A DNA stretch of 64,000 bases from Nocardia beijingensis NBRC 16342. Its GTDB lineage: Bacteria > Actinomycetota > Actinomycetes > Mycobacteriales > Mycobacteriaceae. The notes under the pieces are model-generated. The model saw nothing but the letters and a program-made list of their open reading frames with translations, had not been told where the DNA came from and made no database searches. Shown piece by piece: positions 18,653-26,491 of this stretch. The stretch lies in the NCBI RefSeq assembly GCF_001612785.1, contig NZ_BDBC01000012.1, positions 186,001 through 250,000 of the forward strand, in the 5' to 3' direction. Made by a program: the position numbers and the translations under genes. Each line of letters opens with the position of its first letter. The first letter of the stretch is position 1.

Positions 18653-20119
18653 ATGAGCAGCCTTTTGCCGCCCGACGGATCCCGCCTGCTGATCGGCGGC
18701 AAGCTGGTCGAGGGCGCCGACGGCGTCTTCGCGACGGTGAACCCGGCGACCGAGGAGGTCCTCGGCCTCGCCGCCGACGCGAACGCGGCCGATCTCGACG
18801 CGGCCGTCGGCGCCGCGCGCACCGCGTTCGACGAGACGGACTGGTCCCGCGATCACGCCTTCCGCGCGCGCTGCCTCGCGCAGTTGCGCACCGCGTTGGA
18901 AAACCACGTCGACGAACTGCGCGAGATCACGATCGCCGAGGCCGGCGCGCCGCGGATGCTCACGAGCGGGCCGCAGTTGGAAGGCCCGGTCGCCGACCTC
19001 GGCTACGCGGCCGGACTCCCCGAAACCTACGCCTGGGAAACCGATCTGGGCGTGGCCGAGCCGATGGGCATCAAGACCCGCCGGATACTGCGCAGGGAGC
19101 CGATCGGCGTGGTCGGGGCGATCACGCCCTGGAACTTCCCGCACCAGATCAACTTCGCCAAACTCGGCCCGGCGCTGGCCGCAGGGAACACCGTCGTGCT
19201 CAAACCCGCTCCCGACACCCCGTGGTGCGCGGCGGCGGTCGGGGCCATCATCGCCGAGGAGACCGACATCCCTGCAGGCGTGGTGAACATCGTGACCTCC
19301 GCGGACCATACGCTCGGCGCCCGCCTCACCGCCGACCCGCGCGTCGACATGATCAGCTTCACCGGGTCCACCGCCACCGGCCGCGCCGTCATGACCGGCG
19401 CCGCGGCGACGCTGAAGAAGGCGTTCCTCGAACTGGGCGGCAAATCGGCGTTCATCGTGCTCGACGACGCCGACATCGCCGCGGCCTGCTCGGTGGCGGC
19501 GTTCTCGGTGTGCGTGCACGCCGGGCAGGGGTGCGCGCTGTCCACCCGGCTGCTGGTGCCACGCGCCGCCTACGAGCAAGCGGTGCAGGCGGCGGCCGCC
19601 ACGCTCGGCGGGATCAAGCCGGGCGACCCGGCCGACCCACGCACGGTCTGCGGGCCGCTGATCTCCGAACGTCAGCGCGCCAGAGTGGAACGCTACATCG
19701 ACATCGCGCGCGCCGAAGGCGGACGGATCGTGGTCGGCGGCGGCCGACCGGCCCGCGAGCGCGGATTCTTCGTCGAACCGACGTTGATCGCGGACATTCC
19801 CAACAGCTCGACCGTCGCCCGCGAGGAGATCTTCGGCCCGGTGCTGGTGATCATCCCGCACGACGGCGACGAGGACGCCGTCCGCATCGCCAACGACTCC
19901 CCCTACGGCCTGTCGGGTTCGGTGTGGGGCAGCGACCCCGAGCGCATCCGGCGCGTCACCGAAGGCGTGCGCACCGGGACGCTGAGCGTCAACGGCGGCA
20001 TCTGGTATTCCGCCGACGTGCCGTTCGGCGGTTACAAGCAATCCGGCCTCGGCCGTGAGATGGGCATCGCCGGTTTCGAGGAGTACCTCGAGACGAAAGT
20101 CATCGCCACCGCGGCCTGA
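18653..20119 (+). CDS. NAD(P)-dependent aldehyde dehydrogenase
   Basis: 488 residues, ATG at 18653 with GGAG seven bases upstream. Motifs: GAITPWNFPHQINFAKLGPAL (cofactor site), SFTGSTATGRAVM, LELGGKSAFIVLDDADI (general-base Glu) and VHAGQGCALSTRLLVPR (catalytic Cys within GQGC). EEIFGPVLVIIPHD is the late family signature. It oxidises an aldehyde to an acid in the cytosol. It heads a five-gene run (ALDH, SDR, HIBADH-like, CMD-like, flavoprotein) that ends at a TetR gene and is divergent from the P450 operon. In that context it probably processes an aldehyde intermediate of the same pathway. Confidence 0.94.
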   Translation: MSSLLPPDGSRLLIGGKLVEGADGVFATVNPATEEVLGLAADANAADLDAAVGAARTAFDETDWSRDHAFRARCLAQLRTALENHVDELREITIAEAGAPRMLTSGPQLEGPVADLGYAAGLPETYAWETDLGVAEPMGIKTRRILRREPIGVVGAITPWNFPHQINFAKLGPALAAGNTVVLKPAPDTPWCAAAVGAIIAEETDIPAGVVNIVTSADHTLGARLTADPRVDMISFTGSTATGRAVMTGAAATLKKAFLELGGKSAFIVLDDADIAAACSVAAFSVCVHAGQGCALSTRLLVPRAAYEQAVQAAAATLGGIKPGDPADPRTVCGPLISERQRARVERYIDIARAEGGRIVVGGGRPARERGFFVEPTLIADIPNSSTVAREEIFGPVLVIIPHDGDEDAVRIANDSPYGLSGSVWGSDPERIRRVTEGVRTGTLSVNGGIWYSADVPFGGYKQSGLGREMGIAGFEEYLETKVIATAA

Positions 20120-20152
20120 CCGCCGCGGGACAACACAGAGGAGCTGAACTCC

Positions 20153-20905
20153 ATGGCCCGTTTCACGGGAAGATCCGCCATCGTCACCGGCGCCGCGCAG
20201 GGCATCGGCGCCGCCTACGCGCAGGCGCTGGCCGCCGAGGGCGCGAACGTCGTCGTCGCCGACAAGAACGCCGACGGCGGCGCGGCGGTGGTCGAGAAGA
20301 TCGTCGCCGACGGCGGCACGGCGGTGTTCGGGCAGGTCGACGTGTCCGATCCCGAATCCGCCTCCGCGCTGGCCGATTTCACCGTCGCCGAGTTCGGCGG
20401 CATCGACCACCTGGTCAACAACGCCGCCATCTACGGCGAGATGAAGATGAACCTGCTGCTGACCGTGCCGTGGGACTACTACAAGAAGTTCATGAGCGTG
20501 AACATGGACGGCGCGCTCGTCATGACCCGCGCCGTCTGGCCGCACATGTCCAAGCGCCGCGGCGGATCCATCGTCAACCAGTCCTCCACCGCCGCGTGGC
20601 TGTATTCCAGCTTCTACGGGCTGGCCAAGACCGGGATCAACGGCCTGACCCAGCAACTGGCCTTCGAACTCGGCGGGTCGAACATCCGCGTCAACGCCAT
20701 CGCGCCCGGCCCGATCGACACCGACGCCACCAAGTCGGTCACCCCCGATGTGATCGTCGACGACATCGTCAAACGCCTGCCGCTCAAGCGGATGGGCACC
20801 CCGCAGGATCTCGTCGGCGCCTGCCTGTATCTGCTGTCGGACGAGGCGAGCTGGGTCACCGGGCAGATCTTCAACGTCGACGGCGGACAGATCGTGCGAT
20901 CATGA
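20153..20905 (+). CDS. SDR family oxidoreductase (FabG-like)
   Basis: 250 residues, ATG at 20153 with GAGGAG upstream, 33 bp after the ALDH stop. Motifs: AIVTGAAQGIGAAYAQAL (NAD(P) site), NNAAIYG, NQSSTAAWLYSSFYGLAKTGINGL (catalytic Ser, Tyr, Lys) and the C-terminal signature DEASWVTGQIFNVDGGQIVRS. It is a classical SDR that oxidises a secondary alcohol or reduces a ketone. Its stop overlaps the next start by 4 bp. The pathway alcohol could be the product of the divergently encoded P450. Confidence 0.93.
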   Translation: MARFTGRSAIVTGAAQGIGAAYAQALAAEGANVVVADKNADGGAAVVEKIVADGGTAVFGQVDVSDPESASALADFTVAEFGGIDHLVNNAAIYGEMKMNLLLTVPWDYYKKFMSVNMDGALVMTRAVWPHMSKRRGGSIVNQSSTAAWLYSSFYGLAKTGINGLTQQLAFELGGSNIRVNAIAPGPIDTDATKSVTPDVIVDDIVKRLPLKRMGTPQDLVGACLYLLSDEASWVTGQIFNVDGGQIVRS

Positions 20906-21780
20906 GCGCCCGCATCGGATTCCTCGGCCTCGGCAACATGGGCGCGCCGATGGCGAAGCGACTGCTGGAATGGCCGGGCGGGCTGACAGTGTGCGATATG
21001 CGACCCGAGGCGGTCGAGCCGTTGCTCGCCGCCGGAGCCGACGCGGTCTCCTCCGCCGCCGAGTTGGCCAGGAAGGCCACCGTCATCTCGATCACCGTGG
21101 TGAACGACGCCCAGGTGCGCGAGGTGATCACCGGACCGGACGGGCTGCTGAGGACCGCCGCGCCGGGCACCGTGGTCGCCGTGCACTCCACGATCGGCGA
21201 CCGCACCGCAGAGGAACTCGGCGCGGTCTGCGGCGAGCGCGGCATCGAACTGGTGGACGCGCCGATCAGCGGCGGCGCCCCCGGCGCGACCCGGGGCGCG
21301 CTGGCGGTCATGGTCGGCGGTAGCGCTGCGGCGTTCGAGCAGGTGCGCGAACCGTTCGGCTGCTTCGCCGATCTGATCGTGCACGCCGGGCCGGTCGGCG
21401 CGGGCACGCGCATGAAGCTGGCGCGCAACCTGTTGCACTTCGTCTCCTTCACCGCGGCCACCGAGGCGCAGCGGCTGGCCGAGGCGGCCGGTCTCGACCT
21501 CACCGCGCTCGGCAAAGTGGTGCGGCACTCCGACGCGGTCACCGGAGGGCCCGGCGCCATCATGCTGCGCGACACCACCGCGCCGATCCAGGACGGCGAC
21601 TTCTGGTTGCCGATCCTGCGGCACGTGCGCGACCTCGGGGAGAAGGATCTGGGTCTCGCCCTGGAGCTGGGCGAACGGCTCGGCGCCGCGCTGCCGCTGG
21701 CCGCACTCGCACTCGACCGGCTCGGCCCCGGACTCGGCGTCGGGCCGGGCACCCTCGCATCGGAAAGGCAATCCTCATGA
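20902..21780 (+). CDS. 3-hydroxyisobutyrate-dehydrogenase-like NAD(P)-dependent enzyme
   Basis: 292 residues; the ATG at 20902 overlaps the SDR stop (ATGA). Rossmann motif IGFLGLGNMGAPMAKRL, substrate-binding loop DAPISGGAPGATRGALAVMVGG, and the catalytic Lys in GAGTRMKLARNLL are those of beta-hydroxyacid dehydrogenases. The family oxidises beta-hydroxy acids to semialdehydes or reduces aldehyde acids; some members act as imine reductases. Together with the SDR and ALDH it fits stepwise oxidation of a hydroxylated acid. The 4-bp overlaps at both ends indicate translational coupling in the operon. Confidence 0.9.
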   Translation: MSARIGFLGLGNMGAPMAKRLLEWPGGLTVCDMRPEAVEPLLAAGADAVSSAAELARKATVISITVVNDAQVREVITGPDGLLRTAAPGTVVAVHSTIGDRTAEELGAVCGERGIELVDAPISGGAPGATRGALAVMVGGSAAAFEQVREPFGCFADLIVHAGPVGAGTRMKLARNLLHFVSFTAATEAQRLAEAAGLDLTALGKVVRHSDAVTGGPGAIMLRDTTAPIQDGDFWLPILRHVRDLGEKDLGLALELGERLGAALPLAALALDRLGPGLGVGPGTLASERQSS

Positions 21781-22181
21781 GTGACAACGGTTCCGGCGAC
21801 TCCGTGCGGCAGCGCGGACTGGCCAAGATGGCCGAGGTCTACGGCACGGAGTTCCAGGAGTATCCCGGGGCCCACTTCGCCGTCACCGCCGACCACCTCT
21901 TCGCCGACATCTGGTCGCGGCCGGGACTCACCATCCGCGACCGCAGGCTGCTGCTGCTCGGCGCGCTGGCCGCGCAGGGCGCGATCGACACCGCGGGCAT
22001 CCAGATCGGAGCCGCGCTGCGCAACGGCGAACTCACCGAAGACCAGCTACACGAGATCGCGGTGTTCCTGTGTCACTACGTGGGATGGCCGAACGGCACC
22101 AAACTCGACATTCTCGTTGGCACGATTGTGGCGCAGCAGAAGAAGGCCGCCCGCGCGCAGTCCGCGCCCGCCGAACAGTGA
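21777..22181 (+). CDS. Carboxymuconolactone decarboxylase family protein
   Basis: 134 residues, ATG overlapping the previous stop by 4 bp. All-helical CMD fold: FAVTADHLFADIWSRPGLTIRDRRLLLLGALAAQGAIDTAGIQIGAALRNGELTEDQLHEIAVFLCHYVGWPNG. It lacks the CxxC pair of AhpD-type peroxidase members, so it belongs to the decarboxylase-like branch, which includes proteins that decarboxylate or isomerise lactones and beta-keto acids. In this operon it could decarboxylate a keto-acid intermediate. Cytosolic, probably oligomeric. Confidence 0.88.
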   Translation: MSDNGSGDSVRQRGLAKMAEVYGTEFQEYPGAHFAVTADHLFADIWSRPGLTIRDRRLLLLGALAAQGAIDTAGIQIGAALRNGELTEDQLHEIAVFLCHYVGWPNGTKLDILVGTIVAQQKKAARAQSAPAEQ

Positions 22182-22195
22182 AGGATCCGTTGACC

Positions 22196-23665
22196 ATGTC
22201 CGACGCCACCACCATTCGCCCCCTGCGCGCGAGCCGAGTCCAGAACTGGGATCTGCGCGCCGACGTCGTCATCGCCGGATACGGCATCGCGGGCGTCAGC
22301 GCCGCCATCGAAGCCGCCCGCGCGGGCGCGGACGTGCTGGTCCTGGAGCGCACCGGCGGCTGGGGTGGCGCCGCCGCACTGGCGGGCGGATTCATCTACC
22401 TCGGCGGCGGCACACCGCTGCAACAAGCCCTCGGGTTCGAGGACACCCCGGAGAACATGGAGACCTTCCTGCTCGCGGCGCTCGGCCCGGGCGTGGACAA
22501 GGCGAAGATCGCCGACTACTGCCGTGGCAGCGTCGAGCACTTCACCTGGCTGGTGTCCTGCGGCGTGCCGTTCCGCGAGGCATTCTGGGGCGAGCCGGGA
22601 TGGGAGCCACCGCACGACGAGGGGCTGATGTACTCCGGCGGCGAGAACGCCGCACCCTTCAACACGATCGCGAAACCCGCTCCGCGCGGCCATGTTCCGC
22701 AGATGGCCGACAAGCGCACCGGGGAGAGGGGCGGCGGCTACATGCTCATGAAACCGCTCGCCGACACCGCCGAAGCGCTCGGCGTCCGCGCGGAGTACGA
22801 CATGCGGATCGCGCGGCTGATCGTCGACGACGACGATCGCGTGGTCGGCGTGCTCGCCCGGCGCTACGGCAAGCCGGTCGCCATCCGCGCCGAACGCGGC
22901 GTCGTGCTGGCCACCGGCAGCTTCGCCTACCAGAAGGAGATGATCGAAGGCTACGCGCCGCGGCTGATCGGCAGGCCCGCCGCGGCGATCGAGGAGCACG
23001 ACGGCATCGGCATCCGGCTGGCGCAGGCGCTCGGCGCGGAACTGGCGCACATGGACGCGACCGAGGTGGCCTTCTTCGGGGACCCGCAGTTGCTGGCGCG
23101 CGGCATCCTGGTCAACGGGCGCGGCCAGCGCTACATCCCGGAGGACACCTACCCCGGCCGGATCGGCCAGGCCACGCTGATCCAGCAGGACAACCAGGCC
23201 TTCCTGGTGATCGACGAGGCGTCCTACGAGGAGGCGCTGACCACCGAGACCTCGACCCCGTTCTTCCGCCAGCCCCCGACCTGGGTGGCGGAGACGATCG
23301 CCGAACTGGAAGCCGAGATGGGCCTGCCCGGCCAGGCGTTGCAGGCCACCGTGGACTGCTACAACCTGCACGCCGCCGACGGCGCGGATCCACTGCTGGG
23401 CAAGAAGCCGGAGTGGGTGCGCCCGCTGCGCGGACCGGTGGCCGCGTTCGACATGCGCGGCTTCACGGCCGGTTTCACTCTCGGTGGTCTGCGCACCGAC
23501 CTCGATTCCCGGGTGCTGCACGTCTCCGGGGAGCCGATCCAGGGGCTGTTCGCCGCGGGCCGGTGCACTTCCGGTCTGTGCGCGGGCGGTTACGTCAGCG
23601 GCGCGTCGCTGGGCGACGGCAGCTTCTACGGGCGCAGGGCCGGCATCGCGGCGGCCAAGAACTGA
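22196..23665 (+). CDS. FAD-dependent oxidoreductase, 3-ketosteroid-dehydrogenase/fumarate-reductase family
   Basis: 489 residues from the ATG at 22196 (open frame upstream is shadow of the CMD gene). FAD site DVVIAGYGIAGVSAAIEAARAGADVLVLERTGGWGG; second flavin contact GVVLATGSFAYQKEMIEGYAP; C-terminal FAAGRCTSGLCAGGYVSGASLGDGSFYGRRAG. This architecture is shared by fumarate reductase flavoproteins and 3-ketosteroid delta-1/delta-4 dehydrogenases. The glycine-rich end with no haem or flavin transfer domain favours an alpha,beta-dehydrogenase or reductase acting on a cyclic ketone. Next to a P450, an SDR and a CMD protein, a ring-ketone desaturation step in catabolism of an alicyclic, terpenoid or steroid-like compound is plausible but unproven. 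Confidence 0.88.
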   Translation: MSDATTIRPLRASRVQNWDLRADVVIAGYGIAGVSAAIEAARAGADVLVLERTGGWGGAAALAGGFIYLGGGTPLQQALGFEDTPENMETFLLAALGPGVDKAKIADYCRGSVEHFTWLVSCGVPFREAFWGEPGWEPPHDEGLMYSGGENAAPFNTIAKPAPRGHVPQMADKRTGERGGGYMLMKPLADTAEALGVRAEYDMRIARLIVDDDDRVVGVLARRYGKPVAIRAERGVVLATGSFAYQKEMIEGYAPRLIGRPAAAIEEHDGIGIRLAQALGAELAHMDATEVAFFGDPQLLARGILVNGRGQRYIPEDTYPGRIGQATLIQQDNQAFLVIDEASYEEALTTETSTPFFRQPPTWVAETIAELEAEMGLPGQALQATVDCYNLHAADGADPLLGKKPEWVRPLRGPVAAFDMRGFTAGFTLGGLRTDLDSRVLHVSGEPIQGLFAAGRCTSGLCAGGYVSGASLGDGSFYGRRAGIAAAKN

Positions 23666-23684
23666 ACCGTTCCAATCCGCCTAG

Positions 23685-23704
23685 TAGGATCCAGACACAT
23701 GTCC
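23685..23704 (+). promoter_or_regulatory. Leaderless promoter and operator at the TetR start
   Basis: TAGGAT (23685-23690) is a -10-like element ending eight bases before the TetR ATG, and no Shine-Dalgarno is present, suggesting a leaderless transcript. TCCAGACACATGTCC (23690-23704) overlaps the start codon and is identical over 15 bases to the site before the P450 gene, so autoregulation is likely. Confidence 0.6.
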
Positions 23705-24277
23705 GAACCCGATTCCGTCATTCTCGAGGCGACCCGCCGCAGGCTCTCCGGCAAACAGGCCGACACCGTCGACAAGCTGACCCGCTCCGCGGTGGAAGTG
23801 CTTGCGCGGGAAGGGTTCGCGGGCATGACCATCCGGATGGTCGCCGCGGCTGCCGGGGTCGGGACGGCCACGGCCTACACCTACTTCTCCTCGAAGGAGC
23901 ATCTGGTCGCGGAGATCTTCTGGCGGCGGCTGGTCGCCTCGCCGTCGCCGGTCAGCGAGGATCCCGACCCGACCGTCCGGGTGGTCGCCGAACTGCGCAA
24001 CATCGCGATGCTGGTGGCCGACGAGCAGGAGCTGTCCGGCGCGGTCACCAGCGCGCTACTCGGCCGCGATCCCGACGTGGAGCATCTGCGCGGGCGCATC
24101 GGCGCCGAGATCCGCAAGCGCATCATCCGCGCTCTCGGTCCCGACCCGGATCCGGACGTGGTCGAGTCGCTGGAATTGCTCTACGCGGGCGCGCTGGTGC
24201 GCGCGGGCATGGGCTACGGGTCGTACTCCCAGATCGCCGACCGGATCGAGGCGTCCGCACTGTTGATCCTGCGGTAG
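23699..24277 (+). CDS. TetR family transcriptional regulator of the P450/ALDH gene set
   Basis: 192 residues. The N-terminal HTH reads KLTRSAVEVLAREGFAGMTIRMVAAAAGVGTATAYTYFSSKEHLVAEIFW, a typical TetR DNA-binding domain (residues 25-75); the C-terminal part is the ligand-binding and dimerisation domain. It follows the flavoprotein gene by 33 bp and has its own probable leaderless promoter. The same operator core lies at its start and at both divergent promoters 5 kb upstream, so it is the natural candidate repressor of the whole set. The inducer is probably a pathway substrate or CoA ester; unknown. Confidence 0.93.
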   Translation: MSEPDSVILEATRRRLSGKQADTVDKLTRSAVEVLAREGFAGMTIRMVAAAAGVGTATAYTYFSSKEHLVAEIFWRRLVASPSPVSEDPDPTVRVVAELRNIAMLVADEQELSGAVTSALLGRDPDVEHLRGRIGAEIRKRIIRALGPDPDPDVVESLELLYAGALVRAGMGYGSYSQIADRIEASALLILR

Positions 24278-24382
24278 CGCGGAGAATGCCGGACGACTTC
24301 GAGCCGGTTGGCCGAAACCGGGCCACACGGCGCGTGCTTGCTCGTATCTTTGCCGTAGTCGGTGCAGATCGGAGTGGGAAAA

Positions 24383-25969
24383 GTGCAACCTGGTGAGCTT
24401 TCCGCGGACTACGTCGTCGTCGGCTCGGGATCGGCGGGCGCGGTGGTGGCCAATCGGCTCAGCGCCGATCCCGGCACCACGGTGGCGCTGCTGGAAGCGG
24501 GCCCGCCGGACAAGAACAAGTTCGCGCACATACCCGCCGGGTTCGCGAAACTGTTCCGCTCCGAGGTGGACTGGGACTACCTCACCCAGCCCCAGCCGGA
24601 GTTGAAGAACCGCGAGATCTACTGGCCGCGCGGCAAGATGTTCGGCGGTTCGTCATCGATGAACGCCATGATGTGGGTGCGCGGCTTCCGCGCCGACTAC
24701 GACGAATGGGCGCTGCTGGCTGGTGCGGAGTGGGGCTTCGCCGCGGCGGTCGAGCAATTCCGGCGCATCGAACGCGTGGAGAACGCCCAGTATCCCGACG
24801 AAGGCACCGAAGGTCCGCTGCACGTCTCCCGGCAGCGCAGCCCGCGCGGCCTCACCGCCGCCTATCTGGCCGCGGTCCAGGAGGCGGGCTACCAAGTCGA
24901 GCCGCCCAACCGGCCGCAGCCGGACGGGTTCACCGAAACCATGGTCACCCAGCGCGCGGGTCGCCGCTGGAGCACCGCCGACGCCTATCTGCGTCCCGCC
25001 CTTCGCCGTCCGAACCTCACGGTGCGCAGCGAAGCGCTGGCCACCCGGGTGCTGTTCGACGGCACCCGCGCCATCGGCGTGGAATACCGTCATGGCGGCG
25101 GCACCCACACGGTGACCGCGCGGCGCGAGGTCGTGCTGTGCGGGGGCGCGATCAACAGCCCGCAGCTGCTCATGCTCTCCGGTATCGGCGACCGGGACGA
25201 ACTGGCCCGCCACGGCATCGAGGTGCGCCACCACGCACCGGAGGTAGGCGCGAATCTGCAGGACCATCTCGTCGCGGGCATCGGCTACGGCGTCGCGGGG
25301 GATTCGCTGTTCGGCGCGGAGAAGCCGCGCCAACTGCTGGACTACCTGATCCGGCATCGCGGCATGCTCACCTCGAACGTCGGCGAGGCCTACGGGTTCA
25401 TCCGCAGCCGGGCGGATCTGGAATTCCCCGACCTGGAGCTGATCTTCGCGCCCGCGCCGTTCTATTACGAAGGACTCCAGGACCCGACCGAACACGGCGT
25501 CATCCTGGCGACGGTGCTGCTGCGCCCGCAGAGCCGCGGACGGATCGCCCTGTCCGGCGCGGACCCGTCCGCCAAGCCTTTGATCGATCCGCGCTATCTG
25601 TCCGACGCCGCGGGCGCGGACCGCGCCGCCATCATGGCCGGGCTGCGCGTGTGCGCCGCCATCGCCACCGAGCCGTCGATGAAAGCGGTCCTCGGCCCGC
25701 TGATCTACCCGCCGCAGGCGCCGGCGGAACCGGAAGCCGTGCTGGAGCTGGCGCTCAACTCCTACGCCCACACGCTCTACCATCCGGTCGGCACCTGCCG
25801 GATGGGCACCGACGCCGCCAGCGTCGTCACACCGCGCCTGGAAGTGCGTGGCGTGCAAGGACTTCGGGTAGCCGACGCCTCGGTGATGCCGCTCATCATC
25901 CGCGGGCACACGCACGCGCCCGCGGTGTTCATCGGCGAACAGGCGGCCAAGTTCATCCTGGCCGGGTAG
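24383..25969 (+). CDS. GMC family FAD-dependent oxidoreductase (choline-dehydrogenase-like)
   Basis: 528 residues from the GTG at 24383, preceded by GGAGTGGGAAAA; the frame is open seven codons further. FAD site DYVVVGSGSAGAVVANRLSADPGTTVALLEAG, GMC signature 1 PRGKMFGGSSSMNAMMWVRG, signature 2 GGAINSPQLLMLSGIG, and the catalytic His region in YAHTLYHPVGTCRMGTDA with HTHAPAVFIGEQAAKFI at the end. It oxidises primary or secondary alcohols to carbonyls. It lies 105 bp after the TetR gene, so it may or may not belong to the same regulon; the substrate is unknown. Confidence 0.93.
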   Translation: MQPGELSADYVVVGSGSAGAVVANRLSADPGTTVALLEAGPPDKNKFAHIPAGFAKLFRSEVDWDYLTQPQPELKNREIYWPRGKMFGGSSSMNAMMWVRGFRADYDEWALLAGAEWGFAAAVEQFRRIERVENAQYPDEGTEGPLHVSRQRSPRGLTAAYLAAVQEAGYQVEPPNRPQPDGFTETMVTQRAGRRWSTADAYLRPALRRPNLTVRSEALATRVLFDGTRAIGVEYRHGGGTHTVTARREVVLCGGAINSPQLLMLSGIGDRDELARHGIEVRHHAPEVGANLQDHLVAGIGYGVAGDSLFGAEKPRQLLDYLIRHRGMLTSNVGEAYGFIRSRADLEFPDLELIFAPAPFYYEGLQDPTEHGVILATVLLRPQSRGRIALSGADPSAKPLIDPRYLSDAAGADRAAIMAGLRVCAAIATEPSMKAVLGPLIYPPQAPAEPEAVLELALNSYAHTLYHPVGTCRMGTDAASVVTPRLEVRGVQGLRVADASVMPLIIRGHTHAPAVFIGEQAAKFILAG

Positions 25970-25975
25970 TACGAC

Positions 25976-25987
25976 GGCGGCGCCGCC
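25976..25987. terminator. GC-rich palindrome between convergent genes
   Basis: GGCGGCGCCGCC is a perfect 12-bp palindrome six bases past the GMC gene stop, in the 68-bp gap before the convergent DoxX-like gene end. It could act as a hairpin terminator, but the segment is very GC-rich and no T-tract follows. Confidence 0.25.
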
Positions 25988-26037
25988 CACCGCGTCCGCC
26001 CGCCGCGGCGATCCTCGTGCGGCGCCGGGAGCGCCGC

Positions 26038-26385
26038 CTACGACGCGACGAACAGTCCCAGCGACGCGGCGGCCAGAAGGAGATACGGCAGCGGATACCC
26101 GACGTGCGTGTAATACCGTGCCCGCACCACGGTCAGCACCGCGCCGACGAAGTACACAACCAGCCCGGCCGCCGCGGCCACGCCGATCGGCGGAATCGCC
26201 AGACCGGCCAGCAATCCGGCCCCGCCGATCGCCTTGACCACGGCCAGCGGTGTCAGCCACGACTCCGGCACCCCGTAGGCGCGCATATTCGTGCGCACCC
26301 ACTCGGCGCGGACCACATCGATCCCCGCCGCGAGCAGAGCGGCCGCGGCGGCGAGCACCGTGGCGACGACATAGGCGATGTCCAT
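26038..26385 (-). CDS. DoxX-like small membrane protein
   Basis: 115 residues from the ATG at 26385, with GGGAAAGGG upstream. Four hydrophobic segments: VVATVLAAAAALLAAGID, AVVKAIGGAGLLAGLAIPPIG, VAAAAGLVVYFVGAVLTVV and PLPYLLLAAASLGLFVA. The pattern with LAVVKAIGGAGLL between the first two is that of DoxX/DUF4267-type integral membrane proteins. Their function is poorly defined; some are linked to redox or thiol stress. It is divergent from an ECF41-type sigma factor gene, and DoxX-like proteins are common neighbours of that sigma group, so the sigma factor may control it. Confidence 0.85.
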   Translation of the reverse strand: MDIAYVVATVLAAAAALLAAGIDVVRAEWVRTNMRAYGVPESWLTPLAVVKAIGGAGLLAGLAIPPIGVAAAAGLVVYFVGAVLTVVRARYYTHVGYPLPYLLLAAASLGLFVAS

Positions 26386-26427
26386 GGCAATACCCTTTCC
26401 CCAGGTGCCGCGCCCGATCCGGGCGCC

Positions 26428-26454
26428 GGTCACCTGTGAGCTGTCCGATCCGTC
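26428..26454 (+). promoter_or_regulatory. ECF41-like promoter upstream of the sigma factor gene
   Basis: GGTCACC (26428-26434), then exactly 16 bp, then CGTC (26451-26454) resembles the ECF41 consensus TGTCACA-N16-CGTC, matching five of seven -35 bases and all of the -10. It lies 38 bp before the sigma gene ATG, consistent with autoregulation. Confidence 0.45.
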
Positions 26455-26491
26455 ATCTCGATGACGGACCACGGAGCGGAAAGGTGACCGG

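Noticed and set aside
18647-20656. 669-codon minus-strand frame across the ALDH and SDR genes
   Set aside because: Shadow frame; the plus strand has complete catalytic motifs, a promoter and ribosome sites.
21781-24396. 871-codon plus-strand frame across CMD, flavoprotein and TetR genes
   Set aside because: Out of frame with all three recognised proteins; Arg-rich and without any fold signature.
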